64,000 bases of DNA, taken from assembly GCA_044356305.1 (NCBI GenBank), contig JBIKWM010000003.1:131899-195898 (forward strand), written 5' to 3'. The stretch's first letter is position 1. Each line of letters starts with the position of its first letter. The DNA comes from JBIKWM01 sp044356305. GTDB taxonomy: Bacteria; Bacteroidota; Bacteroidia; UBA10329. The position numbers and the translations under genes were made by a program. The notes under the pieces were generated by a model. The model had not been told where the DNA came from. It ran no database searches and worked only from the letters and a program-made list of their open reading frames with translations. This document shows positions 1 to 8,449 of the stretch, piece by piece.

Positions 1-540
1 GTGCCCGAGACCATCGTGTATGAGGACACCGCATGGCGCACCCCTGTGTATGACATGGCGCGCAACTATTACCACCACTACATGATCACCGATCAGGTGG
101 TGAATGTGCAGAGCGGCCTGCTGTTCATAGGCATACAGCAGGAGAGCGGGGTGATGATAAACGTGGGGCTCGACCGCAACCGCAACAGCAACGAGAACAT
201 GTTCTACTTCCTGGGCGAGGATTGGGTGCAGAGTACCATCAAAGGCTCGTGGATGATGCGCCCCACCTTCGGGGCCGCCTACACGTGGACCGATGTGGCC
301 GATGTGCCGGCATGGGTCTCTATCGGCATCTATCCCAACCCGGCCGACCAGAGCATCCACGTCACCGGGTGCGATGCCACGGATGTAATCGATCTGCTCG
401 ATGCCCAGGGCCGCCTTGTGTCGCAGTTGGGCAAGGGCAATGGCCCGTTTGATGTTTCGGCCGTTCAGCCGGGCTTCTATCTTGTTCGCGTCACTCGCAG
501 CGGAACTGTGGTGGGCACTCAGCGCCTAATAAGGCAATGA
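1..540 (+). CDS. Secreted protein with T9SS type A sorting domain, C-terminal part only
   Basis: The window opens inside this gene, so only the last 179 codons or so are visible and the GTG at base 1 is not a real start. The visible part begins with a beta-rich stretch of the kind found just before the sorting domain of Bacteroidota secreted proteases and anchors (SWMMRPTFG region). It ends in a type A (Por secretion) domain of about 80 residues, opening with IYPNPADQSIHV and closing with PGFYLVRV plus a basic tail. This predicts export across the outer membrane by T9SS with removal of the tail. The catalytic or binding part lies upstream of the window and cannot be named. Its stop codon overlaps the start of the next gene (ATGA). 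Confidence 0.85.
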   Translation: MPETIVYEDTAWRTPVYDMARNYYHHYMITDQVVNVQSGLLFIGIQQESGVMINVGLDRNRNSNENMFYFLGEDWVQSTIKGSWMMRPTFGAAYTWTDVADVPAWVSIGIYPNPADQSIHVTGCDATDVIDLLDAQGRLVSQLGKGNGPFDVSAVQPGFYLVRVTRSGTVVGTQRLIRQ

Positions 541-1613
541 GGGCTGAGGATGATGAGCTGCCCGAGATAGACGATTCGGGCGAATCTGAACTTTTTGAAC
601 ACCACCGCTGGAAGGTGGACCGCGGGCAGGACCTCTTGCGCATCGACAAGTTTCTGATGCACAAGATCCAGAACGCCTCGCGCAACCGTATTCAGAATGC
701 CGCCAAGGCCGGGAATATTCTGGTCAATGGGCTTGCGGTGAAGCAGAACTACCGGGTCAAACCCTTGGACGAGATCAGCATCGTGCTGCCGCATCCACCG
801 CGCGACCGCACCCTGCTGCCCGAGAACATCCCGCTCGATATCCTTTTTGAGGACGATGAGGTGTTGGTGATAAACAAGCCCCCCGGACTGGTGGTGCACC
901 CCGGTGTGGGCAACTACACGGGCACGCTGGTCAATGCGCTGATGTATCACTTCGGCACATTGCCCGATATGGGCAGTGAGCACGGCCCGAGGCCCGGACT
1001 GGTGCACCGGTTGGATAAGGACACATCGGGGGTGATGGTGATCGCGAAATCAGAGTTTGCCATGAGCCATCTGGCGCGGCAGTTCTTTGAGCGCACCAGC
1101 GACCGCAGGTACACCGCCCTGGTGTGGGGCGACCTGCCCGATGACACGGGCACCATCACCGGAAACATTGGCCGCAGCCTGCGCGACCGCAAGGTTATGG
1201 ACGTGTTTCCGTCTGATAGCGAAATGGGCAAACATGCCGTGACCCACTACAAAGTGCTCGAACGGTTCGGGTATGTCACCCTGGTGGAATGTAAGCTGGA
1301 GACCGGCCGCACCCACCAGATCAGGGTTCACTTCAGGCACATCGGCCATCCGCTATTCAACGACCCTTGGTACGGTGGCGACAGCATTTTGCGCGGCACC
1401 ACCTTTGCCCGCTACCGCCAGTTCATCGAGAATTGTTTTGCCCTGCTTCCCCGGCAGGCGCTCCATGCCCGCACCTTGGCGTTCACACATCCCGGCACCG
1501 GGCAGTGGCTCTCGTTCGATACCGCCCTGCCTGCCGACCTCGAGGCCGTTATAGCCAAATGGCGCACCTACGTGGCCGCGCGGCCTTTGAATGAAGAGGA
1601 GTCAGAGCATTAG
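537..1613 (+). CDS. RluA-family 23S rRNA pseudouridine synthase (RluD-like)
   Basis: This enzyme converts specific uridines of 23S rRNA to pseudouridine in the cytoplasm. The 358-residue protein has an N-terminal S4 RNA-binding domain (about residues 30-95, with LRIDKFLMHKI and NGLAVKQNYRVKPLDEI). The RluA catalytic domain follows, with the family signature HRLDKDTSGVMV, whose Asp is the catalytic residue, and the later GRTHQIRVH motif. The length fits RluD and its relatives. The exact target uridines cannot be read from sequence; RluD-type (1911/1915/1917) is the usual role of this S4-containing form. The ATG overlaps the stop of the preceding secreted-protein gene by 4 nt, so the two may be translationally coupled although their functions are unrelated. 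Confidence 0.93.
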   Translation: MRAEDDELPEIDDSGESELFEHHRWKVDRGQDLLRIDKFLMHKIQNASRNRIQNAAKAGNILVNGLAVKQNYRVKPLDEISIVLPHPPRDRTLLPENIPLDILFEDDEVLVINKPPGLVVHPGVGNYTGTLVNALMYHFGTLPDMGSEHGPRPGLVHRLDKDTSGVMVIAKSEFAMSHLARQFFERTSDRRYTALVWGDLPDDTGTITGNIGRSLRDRKVMDVFPSDSEMGKHAVTHYKVLERFGYVTLVECKLETGRTHQIRVHFRHIGHPLFNDPWYGGDSILRGTTFARYRQFIENCFALLPRQALHARTLAFTHPGTGQWLSFDTALPADLEAVIAKWRTYVAARPLNEEESEH

Positions 1614-1657
1614 TACCGAGCAGACGCTTAATGGCTAATGTCCAATGGGCCACACGC

Positions 1658-2560
1658 TCAGTAGCGGAGCAATTCCTGGCACTCAGCCTGCAGGCTCCGT
1701 TTGCGCAGCACACTCACCACGGCTGTGCTGAGGGTGGTAATGGGCGATAGGATAAATGCCCCGATGGGCAGCAATACGCTCAACATATTCACACGTCCCA
1801 GTCGGGCCGGTTCATCGTGCCCTCCTTTATCCAATATGAACCTGCCGTACATACCGAAGAGCTTCGTGGCGCGTTTCTCTAAAATGAGCAGGCTTGGCGA
1901 TATGGTGGCCGACCCCATGGCCTGCAATTTCCCATTGAGTTGACTGAAGTTGTCACCTTTAAGCGCCTCTGCCACCGCTGGCCCAAAACGGGCCGCATCG
2001 CGCACATCCTCTTCAAGTATCCCTCCTTTGGGTAATAGAACAGTTGCATCTCTCTTGCCCCAGAACATCCAACGTATCACCGTGATGATGCTCACAAGGT
2101 TGGGGTTGCGGTCGACCAGCGCAATGTTGCCCACCACGTGGCCGCCACATTGGCCCACCATCTGACGCACCTTCTGCTGGGCCAGAACCCACATGTTGCG
2201 CGCACCTACCACCGTGAGCACAGGCGTATCCTTCATTATCTCTGTGGCCTGTGGGCTCTGGAGGAACGAACTGATGGGAATGCTCGGATTGAGATACCAT
2301 ACAGTGTAGCCGAGTATGATGAGGTCGTATTTCGACTCTTTTACACTGTAAGGCTTGAGCCGGGTGGGGATGTTGAATACGCTTTCTGGGAATTCGTTGA
2401 AAAACGTAACCCTGCCCCACGGGAACGGGTATGCCACCTCCGGTTCTATGACAAGATGTTCGACCTGTATGCCTGCTGCCATCAAGGGCGCAGCGAGGCT
2501 GTCAAGTATGCGGTGCAGCTGTCCCGTCTGCGAATAGCTGATGATCAGCAGTTTATTCAT
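1658..2560 (-). CDS. Flavodoxin-fold protein, DarA-like (dialkylresorcinol aromatase family, tentative)
   Basis: The start is taken at the ATG whose product begins MNKLLIISYSQTGQL, because the longer reading frame adds only unlike residues. The N-terminus is a flavodoxin phosphate-binding loop (YSQTGQ after a hydrophobic strand). A later stretch (LIILGYTVWYLNPSIPISSFL, then VVGARNMWVLAQQKV) fits a flavodoxin/NAD(P)H-quinone-oxidoreductase fold binding FMN. The last 60 residues hold a hydrophobic, probably membrane-associated segment. Bacteroidota proteins of this shape and about 300 residues are often annotated as DarA, the flavin-dependent aromatase of dialkylresorcinol/flexirubin synthesis. 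The assignment rests on recall of that family and is tentative. No DarB or other pathway gene lies beside it. It is convergent with the pseudouridine synthase gene. Confidence 0.55.
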   Translation of the reverse strand: MNKLLIISYSQTGQLHRILDSLAAPLMAAGIQVEHLVIEPEVAYPFPWGRVTFFNEFPESVFNIPTRLKPYSVKESKYDLIILGYTVWYLNPSIPISSFLQSPQATEIMKDTPVLTVVGARNMWVLAQQKVRQMVGQCGGHVVGNIALVDRNPNLVSIITVIRWMFWGKRDATVLLPKGGILEEDVRDAARFGPAVAEALKGDNFSQLNGKLQAMGSATISPSLLILEKRATKLFGMYGRFILDKGGHDEPARLGRVNMLSVLLPIGAFILSPITTLSTAVVSVLRKRSLQAECQELLRY

Positions 2561-2675
2561 TGTCCCGCGAAAATAGACGCTGGGGCTGCGCGATACACAG
2601 CACACATGTCGTTCATCGATACATGGAAACCTGCGGAACAATGCCGCGTTAAGCAATCCTCAACACGCAACAGTC

Positions 2676-2828
2676 ATGAAAACCGAAACCAAGATGGAAC
2701 AGAGCCAGCGCACCCCCAAACTCACCGCAGCCGAAAAGCGTTTTGCGCACGAGATGAGACTGATCACCAGCATGTCGTTGCAGGAGCTGCTCAATCTTGA
2801 GAAGCTTCGCATGCCCATCGGGGTATGA
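2676..2828 (+). CDS. Small hypothetical protein (50 aa)
   Basis: An ATG-to-TGA frame of 50 codons lies in a 0.8-kb stretch that is otherwise free of long genes. The product is basic and probably helical: a charged N-terminus, then a segment around TAAEKRFAHEMRLITSM and a leucine-rich tail (LQELLNLEKLRM). No family is recognised. It is divergent from the flavodoxin gene 115 nt upstream and followed 80 nt later by a second 50-codon frame on the same strand. Codon choice (CTC, CTG, GCC, CGC) matches neighbouring genes, which favours a real gene, but the short length keeps confidence low. Confidence 0.4.
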   Translation: MKTETKMEQSQRTPKLTAAEKRFAHEMRLITSMSLQELLNLEKLRMPIGV

Positions 2829-2908
2829 GGATTCTTTAACATTCTTTCACCGAACATCAGGTGCCATGGCAGGGTTGTTTGATGCGTGAATCGCAAACAT
2901 CCTAAGCC

Positions 2909-3061
2909 ATGAATAAAGAAGATCTGAAACAGCTGTTCAGCGGACCTACCGCTAAGGTGAAACTCAAGCTCGATGGGCGCACCACCATCATTGTGCGCAC
3001 AATGAACGCGCTCGAGAACTGGTTGGCCCGATACCCGAATGCCACGGTAGTCACGGCCTGA
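2909..3061 (+). CDS. Small hypothetical protein (50 aa)
   Basis: A second 50-codon frame starts at an ATG (product begins MNKEDLKQLFSG) and ends 24 nt before a strong hairpin terminator, which is what a real gene end looks like. The predicted product has a short amphipathic N-terminus followed by a beta-like stretch (KVKLKLDGRTTIIVRTMN) and an aromatic tail. No known family is recognised. It shares size and orientation with the frame at 2676 but shows no clear sequence similarity to it. Confidence 0.45.
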   Translation: MNKEDLKQLFSGPTAKVKLKLDGRTTIIVRTMNALENWLARYPNATVVTA

Positions 3062-3085
3062 GAAGAACAGACCGATTTTTGAACT

Positions 3086-3120
3086 GGGCGCCACGGAATA
3101 CCTGTGGCGCCCTTTCTGTT
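3086..3120 (+). terminator. Rho-independent terminator
   Basis: A perfect 9-bp GC-rich stem (GGGCGCCAC paired with GTGGCGCCC) encloses a 9-nt loop and is followed by CTTTCTGTTT. It sits 24 nt after the 50-codon frame at 2909 and would end that transcript. Confidence 0.7.
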
Positions 3121-3383
3121 TCTGAAGCATCGGGTCGATTCGGATTCGATGATTGAGTTCATCATTTGGGATGAGATTGAACCTTAATTAGAAACGGATA
3201 GAGCCAGCTTTGACAGATGCGCTTTTGGTGCTGAGAAGTTGCAGGCTATACGTCTCAATGCATTCTCGGCACTTTCGGGGCAGGTTTATTCACAGACCTA
3301 TTTCTGTGGCTTACATGCATGGCGCTAGACCGACATCCCGTCAATGGCTTACTTTTGAACTTCGTAGTCGTAATTGAAAAAAC
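3121..3383. other. Intergenic region, no gene seen
   Basis: Between the terminator and the gene at 3384 no frame with gene-like composition was found on either strand. It presumably holds the promoter of the 3384 gene, but no convincing TTTG/TAnnTTTG pair was identified by eye. Confidence 0.4.
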
Positions 3384-3923
3384 ATGGCAGATCTTAGAAA
3401 AGGCGACCGTATTCGCCACGGTCAATACGGAGAAGGGACAGTGATGGCCGTAGAGGAGTACACCTACATCATCCGTTTCAAACGGGGCGATGTGAGTGTG
3501 AGCAAGAAATTCCCCGATATGCACCCCCTGACCGAAAGTGGTGAGGAGGCTGTCACTGCCGATGACCTCGGACCCGTGGGCAATGCGCTGGCCGAACTGC
3601 TCGACCGGTACCTTGGAATCAGCGAGCCCGTGAAGATCCATGAGAAGTGGATGGGCGGTAAGCTGATCATGCAACCGGGTAACCCATCATTGAAGGAGAA
3701 GGAAGTGCCCATTGATGTGTTCTTCCATAAGATTGTGATGCTGCGAGACCGCCTTCGGGTGCTTGAACAGAACATTAACAGCCACCCAAAACTTAACGAT
3801 GCCGAAAGGGTGCAGATGCAACAGTATGTGACACGCTGCTATGGCAGCCTCACCACCTTCAACACATTGTTCAAGGAGCGCGAGGATTATTTTACTGGGG
3901 AAAAGGGCAGTGGAGAAGACTGA
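3384..3923 (+). CDS. Conserved hypothetical protein with N-terminal KOW/Tudor-like domain
   Basis: A 179-residue soluble protein without signal peptide. The first 45 residues (GDRIRHGQYGEGTVMAVEE, then IIRFKRGDVSV) match the small SH3-like barrel seen in the UvrD/PcrA C-terminal tail and related RNA-polymerase- or nucleic-acid-binding KOW/Tudor domains. The remainder is helical and charged, with no recognised fold. The family appears to be Bacteroidota-specific, and its function is unknown. A role in nucleic-acid or RNA polymerase contact is inferred only from the N-terminal domain. The chromate-transporter gene starts inside its last codons, so the two are probably co-transcribed. Confidence 0.7.
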   Translation: MADLRKGDRIRHGQYGEGTVMAVEEYTYIIRFKRGDVSVSKKFPDMHPLTESGEEAVTADDLGPVGNALAELLDRYLGISEPVKIHEKWMGGKLIMQPGNPSLKEKEVPIDVFFHKIVMLRDRLRVLEQNINSHPKLNDAERVQMQQYVTRCYGSLTTFNTLFKEREDYFTGEKGSGED

Positions 3924-5262
3924 TGGACGGGCAGATGTTCCAACATCTGTGGAGCGTCAGGTTCCGTTGGCCGATGCCCTGAGATTCTGGCTCAGATTAG
4001 GGTTCATCAGTTTTGGTGGGCCAGCGGGTCAGATTGGCATCATGCACGAGCACGTGGTGGAGCGCGAAAAGTGGATAAGTGAGAAGCGTTTTCTGCACGC
4101 ATTGAACTATTGCATGGTCCTTCCTGGGCCCGAGGCGCAGCAATTGGCCACCTATCTAGGTTGGTTGATGCACGGTACGTTCGGAGGGCTGGCGGCAGGG
4201 CTGCTTTTCGTGTTGCCCAGCATGGCCATTCTCCTTGGTCTGAGCGCGGTGTATGTCACATTCGGTGCATTGCCTGTGGTGGCGGCTGTGTTCGCAGGAC
4301 TTAAACCGGCAGTGGTGGCCATCATTGTGGTGGCTCTGATCAAAATCGGCAAAAGGTCGCTCAGTGGGACATTCCATTATCTGGTGGCGGTCGCTTCGTT
4401 TGTCCTCATCTTCTGTTTCAATGTGCCTTTCCCGGTCATCATCGTGTTGGCGGCCCTCATCCCATTGGGGCAGATGCTTATTTTCCGTGGTAGCGGCAGT
4501 ACTGGGTCGGTCGAAGGACCAATGGAAATCGAGCCCGATTCGGACCAATTTGTCATCAACAGCGGCACGATAGTGCCCCATACCGCCTATTCGCCCAAGA
4601 AACTTATGCTGCAGACAGCCGTGGCCGCTGTGCTGTGGCTGCTGCCTCTTGGCACGCTCATGTACTTCTCCGACCCTGTGTTCTGGAGACATCTGGTAGG
4701 GTTCTTCAGTAAGGCCGCGTTGGTCACTTTCGGTGGGGCATATTCGGTGCTGCCTTATGTGGCGCAGGTAAGTGTTGAAGATTTCGGATGGCTCACTGGG
4801 CCCGAGATGATTGATGGTCTGGCTTTGGGCGAGACCACCCCTGGGCCGCTCATCATGGTTCTCGCATTCGTGGGTTTCATGGCGGGGCATGGACATTTCG
4901 GTGCATCTCTGCCGATGGGGGCTCTTGGGCTTGTCATCACCACGTGGTACACCTTCTTGCCATGTTTCTACTTTATTCTGGCCGGTGCGCCCTTTGTGGA
5001 GCGCACCTTTCGTAACGAGACGCTCAAAAGCATATTGGCCGTGGTGACAGCCGCTGTGGTGGGTGTGGTGCTCAACTTGGCGGTCTATCTCTCAAAGGCG
5101 GTTTTCCTGCCCGGATTTCCCGGTGGCTTTGCCCCTGATTATCTGGCCATCGGTTGGGCCATTGTTTCGTTTTTTGCCATGCAGCGGTTCTCGGTCTCGA
5201 TGCTCACATGGATAGGAATCAGTGCTCTTTTCGGCCTCATCAGGTTCATGGTAGGCCTGTGA
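3910..5262 (+). CDS. chrA: Chromate transporter (ChrA, CHR family)
   Basis: An integral membrane protein of about 450 residues made of two homologous CHR halves. The N-terminal half has FISFGGPAGQIG and LPGPEAQQLATYLGW; the C-terminal half has VTFGGAYSVLPYVAQ and GLALGETTPGPLIMV. These are the hallmark repeats of two-domain ChrA proteins, which export chromate or related oxyanions across the inner membrane. A hydrophilic linker of about 70 residues (around residues 190-260) joins the halves. No ATG lies near the right place: the frame stays open upstream into the preceding gene, and the GTG at 3910, preceded by AAAAGGG, is the most likely start. The true substrate in a non-contaminated habitat may be sulfate or something else. 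Confidence 0.88.
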   Translation: MEKTDGRADVPTSVERQVPLADALRFWLRLGFISFGGPAGQIGIMHEHVVEREKWISEKRFLHALNYCMVLPGPEAQQLATYLGWLMHGTFGGLAAGLLFVLPSMAILLGLSAVYVTFGALPVVAAVFAGLKPAVVAIIVVALIKIGKRSLSGTFHYLVAVASFVLIFCFNVPFPVIIVLAALIPLGQMLIFRGSGSTGSVEGPMEIEPDSDQFVINSGTIVPHTAYSPKKLMLQTAVAAVLWLLPLGTLMYFSDPVFWRHLVGFFSKAALVTFGGAYSVLPYVAQVSVEDFGWLTGPEMIDGLALGETTPGPLIMVLAFVGFMAGHGHFGASLPMGALGLVITTWYTFLPCFYFILAGAPFVERTFRNETLKSILAVVTAAVVGVVLNLAVYLSKAVFLPGFPGGFAPDYLAIGWAIVSFFAMQRFSVSMLTWIGISALFGLIRFMVGL

Positions 5263-5350
5263 ATTGGCATTTCAATTTTCAATGAGAAGATGCTGTTCGC
5301 TCAATATCCGTTTATTGCCCCACAGATCGGCCAACGAACCCGACAAGCGT

Positions 5351-5381
5351 TTTGAAATACCGAAGCATAAACGTATTATTG
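5351..5381 (+). promoter_or_regulatory. Bacteroidota-type promoter
   Basis: TTTG at 5351 is followed after 19 nt by TATTATTG, one mismatch from the Bacteroidota -7 consensus TAnnTTTG. The spacing lies within the known 17-23 nt range. Transcription would start near 5388, about 36 nt before the gene at 5424. Confidence 0.5.
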
Positions 5382-5423
5382 CGGCTTGTTCCACCAGAGC
5401 ATTCCCGTTCAACTGATTCAGTC

Positions 5424-6218
5424 ATGAAAAAAGTGATTTTCTCTGCCCTGACTGCGATATGTGCCGTTCCGGCCATGGCAGGCGTCATCGTCCTCGATGG
5501 CAATTATCAAGGCAAGAACCTCTATGTTCAGAACCCATTCGCCTCTGAGGGTGTCGGTTTCTGCACCTTCGAGGTACAGGTTAACGGCAAGACCACCACG
5601 GACGAGATCAACTCAAGCGCGTTCGAGATCGATCTGAGCTTTTTCCAGCTCACCCTCGGCACGCCCGTTGAGATAAAGATCAAGCACAAGGACGATTGCA
5701 AGCCCCGCGTGGTGAATCCAGAGGTGCTGAAGCCCATGAGCACGTTTGAGGTGACAGCCCTCGGCATAGGCAAGGACGGCAAACTGGCCGTGACCACCAC
5801 CAACGAGACCGGTAAACTCCCATACAAGATTGAGCAGTTCCGTTGGAACAAGTGGGTGGAAGTTGGCGAATTTGAAGGCAACGGTAATCCCGAGAAGAAC
5901 GATTACACCCAACAGCTCACCACGCTGCACAATGGGGCGAACCGTTTCCGCATCAAGCAGCTCGATCACCGCGGTAAGCCCCGTTACAGCTTTGAGGCTA
6001 AGACCACCACAGTGCTGCCCGAGGTGACTTTCACACCTGGCGATGGCAAAAAGGTGGATGCAGCCATCAACTTCAGCGAGAGCACCCTTTACGAGATATA
6101 CAATGCCTACGGGAACATTGTGGACAAGGGCATGGGTAAGCGTGTGGATGTGAGCAAGCTCGAAAAGGGCGAGTATTACCTCAACTACGACACTAAGACC
6201 GCCACCTTCAAGAGGTGA
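5424..6218 (+). CDS. Exported hypothetical protein, possible T9SS cargo
   Basis: A protein of 264 residues with a clear signal peptide (MKKVIFSALTAICAVPAMA). The internal ATG was chosen because it begins this signal peptide and follows a promoter-like element. The mature part is beta-rich, with repeated FEV/TFEAK-type strands. The last 45 residues (YEIYNAYGNIVDKGMG, then VDVSKLEKGEYYL) resemble the end of a T9SS type A sorting domain, though the usual YPNP opening is absent. It is therefore likely secreted or surface-attached. No enzymatic motif is visible and its role is unknown. It ends before a hairpin terminator. Confidence 0.75.
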   Translation: MKKVIFSALTAICAVPAMAGVIVLDGNYQGKNLYVQNPFASEGVGFCTFEVQVNGKTTTDEINSSAFEIDLSFFQLTLGTPVEIKIKHKDDCKPRVVNPEVLKPMSTFEVTALGIGKDGKLAVTTTNETGKLPYKIEQFRWNKWVEVGEFEGNGNPEKNDYTQQLTTLHNGANRFRIKQLDHRGKPRYSFEAKTTTVLPEVTFTPGDGKKVDAAINFSESTLYEIYNAYGNIVDKGMGKRVDVSKLEKGEYYLNYDTKTATFKR

Positions 6219-6238
6219 GTAACCATTGATTGATAGAT

Positions 6239-6275
6239 GGAAGGCCAGCCTGAGGGTTGGCCTTCTTCATTTTTA
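6239..6275 (+). terminator. Rho-independent terminator
   Basis: The stem AAGGCCAGCC/GGTTGGCCTT (one G-T pair) has a 4-nt loop and is followed by CTTCATTTTT. It lies just after the exported protein at 5424 and 20 nt before the epimerase gene. Confidence 0.75.
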
Positions 6276-6294
6276 ACAAGAAACGGCAACGACC

Positions 6295-6702
6295 ATGGCA
6301 TTCGGCAACATTGAGCACCTGGGCATAGCGGTGATGAGCCTTGACGAGGCGGTTCCGCGCTACGAGGCATTGATGGGGGCCATGTGTTACAAGTACGAGG
6401 CGGTGGAGAGCGAGAATGTGCGCACCGCATTCCTGATGGCCGGGGTGAATAAGATTGAATTGCTTGAGCCGACATCGGCCGAAAGTGCCATTGCCAAGCA
6501 CCTTGAGAAACGGGGCGAGGGCCTGCACCATGTGGCCTATTCGGTAACCGACATACAGGCAGAGATGGAGCGGCTGCGCAGTACCGGATACCGCCTGCTT
6601 AACGATGCCCCGAAACATGGTGCGGACAACAAGCTCATCTGTTTCGTGCACCCTAAGGATGCCAACGGGGTGCTGACAGAACTGTGTCAGGAGCGGGTAT
6701 GA
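6295..6702 (+). CDS. mce: Methylmalonyl-CoA epimerase
   Basis: This enzyme interconverts (2R)- and (2S)-methylmalonyl-CoA, linking propionyl-CoA metabolism to succinyl-CoA with methylmalonyl-CoA mutase. The 135-residue length is typical. It is a VOC-superfamily protein with two beta-alpha-beta modules: metal-ligand His in IEHLGIAV near the N-terminus, KIELLEP in the middle, HHVAYSVTDI with the second His, and a final Glu in VLTELCQ. These match the metal-binding H, E, H, E positions of the family. No mutase or carboxylase gene is beside it in this window. Confidence 0.9.
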   Translation: MAFGNIEHLGIAVMSLDEAVPRYEALMGAMCYKYEAVESENVRTAFLMAGVNKIELLEPTSAESAIAKHLEKRGEGLHHVAYSVTDIQAEMERLRSTGYRLLNDAPKHGADNKLICFVHPKDANGVLTELCQERV

Positions 6703-6857
6703 GCCTTACCTCCACGTTTGCGTGGCAGAATATCCGACATTGCGCCCTCTTGGGCCCGCTACAATTGACTCGATAGTCAGTTAGGGCATTGACCGCTTGA
6801 AACCTGCCTTCATCTCCTTCTCATTTCTTAGTTTCGCTCCACTCACCCCACACAGAC

Positions 6858-8423
6858 ATGCGCTATACACTTACACTTCTCGCATTTGTGCCCATGGCGG
6901 CTGCCGTGGCTCAGAATCAGGCCCCGCAGATCAGCAATGTACTGTGGGATGTACCATGGGGCTCGCATCAGCTTACACTGACCTACGACCTTACCGATGC
7001 CGAGGGCGATGCTAGCACGGTGCATCTCTTGATCAGTGACGATGGCGGTACCAGCCACGTGGTGAACGTGGGCACCAAGACCGGCCATGTGGGCGCGGGC
7101 ATCGCCCCGGGCACCGACCGCCAGATTGTTTGGGATTTTGACACCATCTCTAACATATACGCCTATTCCCTGCGGTTGGTGGCCGATGATGGCCAGGTAC
7201 CGACCGTGCAGGAGATCGTTGATCAGATAGATTCTGTCAATCTGCTCAACGACCTTCAGCAGGTGGCCGGAATTCGTCATTACCAGACTGATCCTGCACA
7301 TCTGCAGGAGGTACGCGACCTAATCACCCAGCGCTTCACCCAGGCCGGGCTCATGGTTCGCAATCAGGAGTTCCCAAGGGCCGGTGTCACGGGCATAAAC
7401 ATAATTGGCCGCAAACCCGGTCTGGCCGATGAGCGACCCACCTACATAATGGATGCGCATTATGATGGCGTGAGCAATACCGCAGGGGCCGATGACAACG
7501 GATCTGGTGTGGTGGGCTTCTTAGAGGCCATGCGCGTGCTAGCTCCCTACAACTTTGCCCGTTCAATTGATTTTATCGGGTTTGATTTTGAAGAGACCGT
7601 TAGCCTGAGCGGATTATATGGCAGCCAGAAATTTGTGGAAGAGGGAATCATGTCATACGAGGATATTCAAGGAGTGATCAATTACGAGACCATGGCCTAT
7701 TACTCCGATGTGCCCAATTCCCAGAGCGTGCCCACAGGATTCGGCACGTTGTTCCCTGCCCAGGTGGCGGCACTTGAGGCCGATGAGTATCGCGGCAATT
7801 TCATAGTCAATGCTGGCGACTCTGAAAGTGCTGATCTGGCGCAGGCATTTGAGGATGCTGCTGCTGCCTATGTGCCCGAACTGAAGGTGACGACCCTAGT
7901 GGTGCCACTCAACGGTTCGATAGCACCGGATCTGATGAGAAGCGATCATGCCCATTTCTGGTTGGCCGATGTCCCGGCACTTATGCTCACCGATGGGGCA
8001 AACCTGCGCAATCCGAACTATCATACCCCGAACGACACCATCGGGTCGCTCAATTTCACTTTCATGTCGCGCGTGGTGAAAGCTGCCACGGCCACCCTCA
8101 TCGAATGGGCCGGATTGCAGAACAGCACCTATGTCGATGTTGAGATACTGAACAGTGCGGTGCCGCTGGCCACCGGTGGTTGCGAGTTGAATCTGTGGCC
8201 CAACCCATCGGGTGGGGTGTTTCATGTGCAGGGCGGTGGGTGTTTCGGCCCCAGGGCCACAGCCCACATTTACGGTCTCGATGGGCGCGAAGTGTCGAGC
8301 CGTGCTGCCACGACCCATGGCGACCGACTCACTTTCGATTTTCAGGGCATGGCATGCGGGACCTATTTCCTGCGTGTGCAGGATGGGACAACCGCTGCCG
8401 TGCGCAAGGTCGTGATACGCTGA
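6858..8423 (+). CDS. Secreted M28-family zinc aminopeptidase with T9SS sorting domain
   Basis: A 521-residue protein with a signal peptide, a fibronectin-like module (about residues 22-110), an M28 peptidase domain (about 130-430) and a C-terminal type A sorting domain (about 445-521, NLWPNPSGGVFHV). The di-zinc site of M28 is visible in order: the His/Asp pair in MDAHYDGV, the bridging Asp in GADDNGSG, the Glu-Glu pair in FDFEET, an Asp in SDHAHFW, and the final His in NYHTPNDT. It should remove N-terminal amino acids or process peptides outside the cell after T9SS export. It stands alone in transcription and is followed by rbfA. Confidence 0.88.
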   Translation: MRYTLTLLAFVPMAAAVAQNQAPQISNVLWDVPWGSHQLTLTYDLTDAEGDASTVHLLISDDGGTSHVVNVGTKTGHVGAGIAPGTDRQIVWDFDTISNIYAYSLRLVADDGQVPTVQEIVDQIDSVNLLNDLQQVAGIRHYQTDPAHLQEVRDLITQRFTQAGLMVRNQEFPRAGVTGINIIGRKPGLADERPTYIMDAHYDGVSNTAGADDNGSGVVGFLEAMRVLAPYNFARSIDFIGFDFEETVSLSGLYGSQKFVEEGIMSYEDIQGVINYETMAYYSDVPNSQSVPTGFGTLFPAQVAALEADEYRGNFIVNAGDSESADLAQAFEDAAAAYVPELKVTTLVVPLNGSIAPDLMRSDHAHFWLADVPALMLTDGANLRNPNYHTPNDTIGSLNFTFMSRVVKAATATLIEWAGLQNSTYVDVEILNSAVPLATGGCELNLWPNPSGGVFHVQGGGCFGPRATAHIYGLDGREVSSRAATTHGDRLTFDFQGMACGTYFLRVQDGTTAAVRKVVIR

Positions 8424-8449
8424 GAGGGACGTACGGTAAATTCGCCCCC

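Noticed and set aside
2138..2800. 220-codon plus-strand frame opposite the flavodoxin-like gene
   Set aside because: The opposite strand gives a clear flavodoxin fold; this frame has no recognisable domain and overlaps the small-ORF region in another frame.
4156..4896. 246-codon minus-strand frame opposite chrA
   Set aside because: His/Gln/Arg-rich translation without family features, the usual antisense image of a hydrophobic membrane-protein gene.
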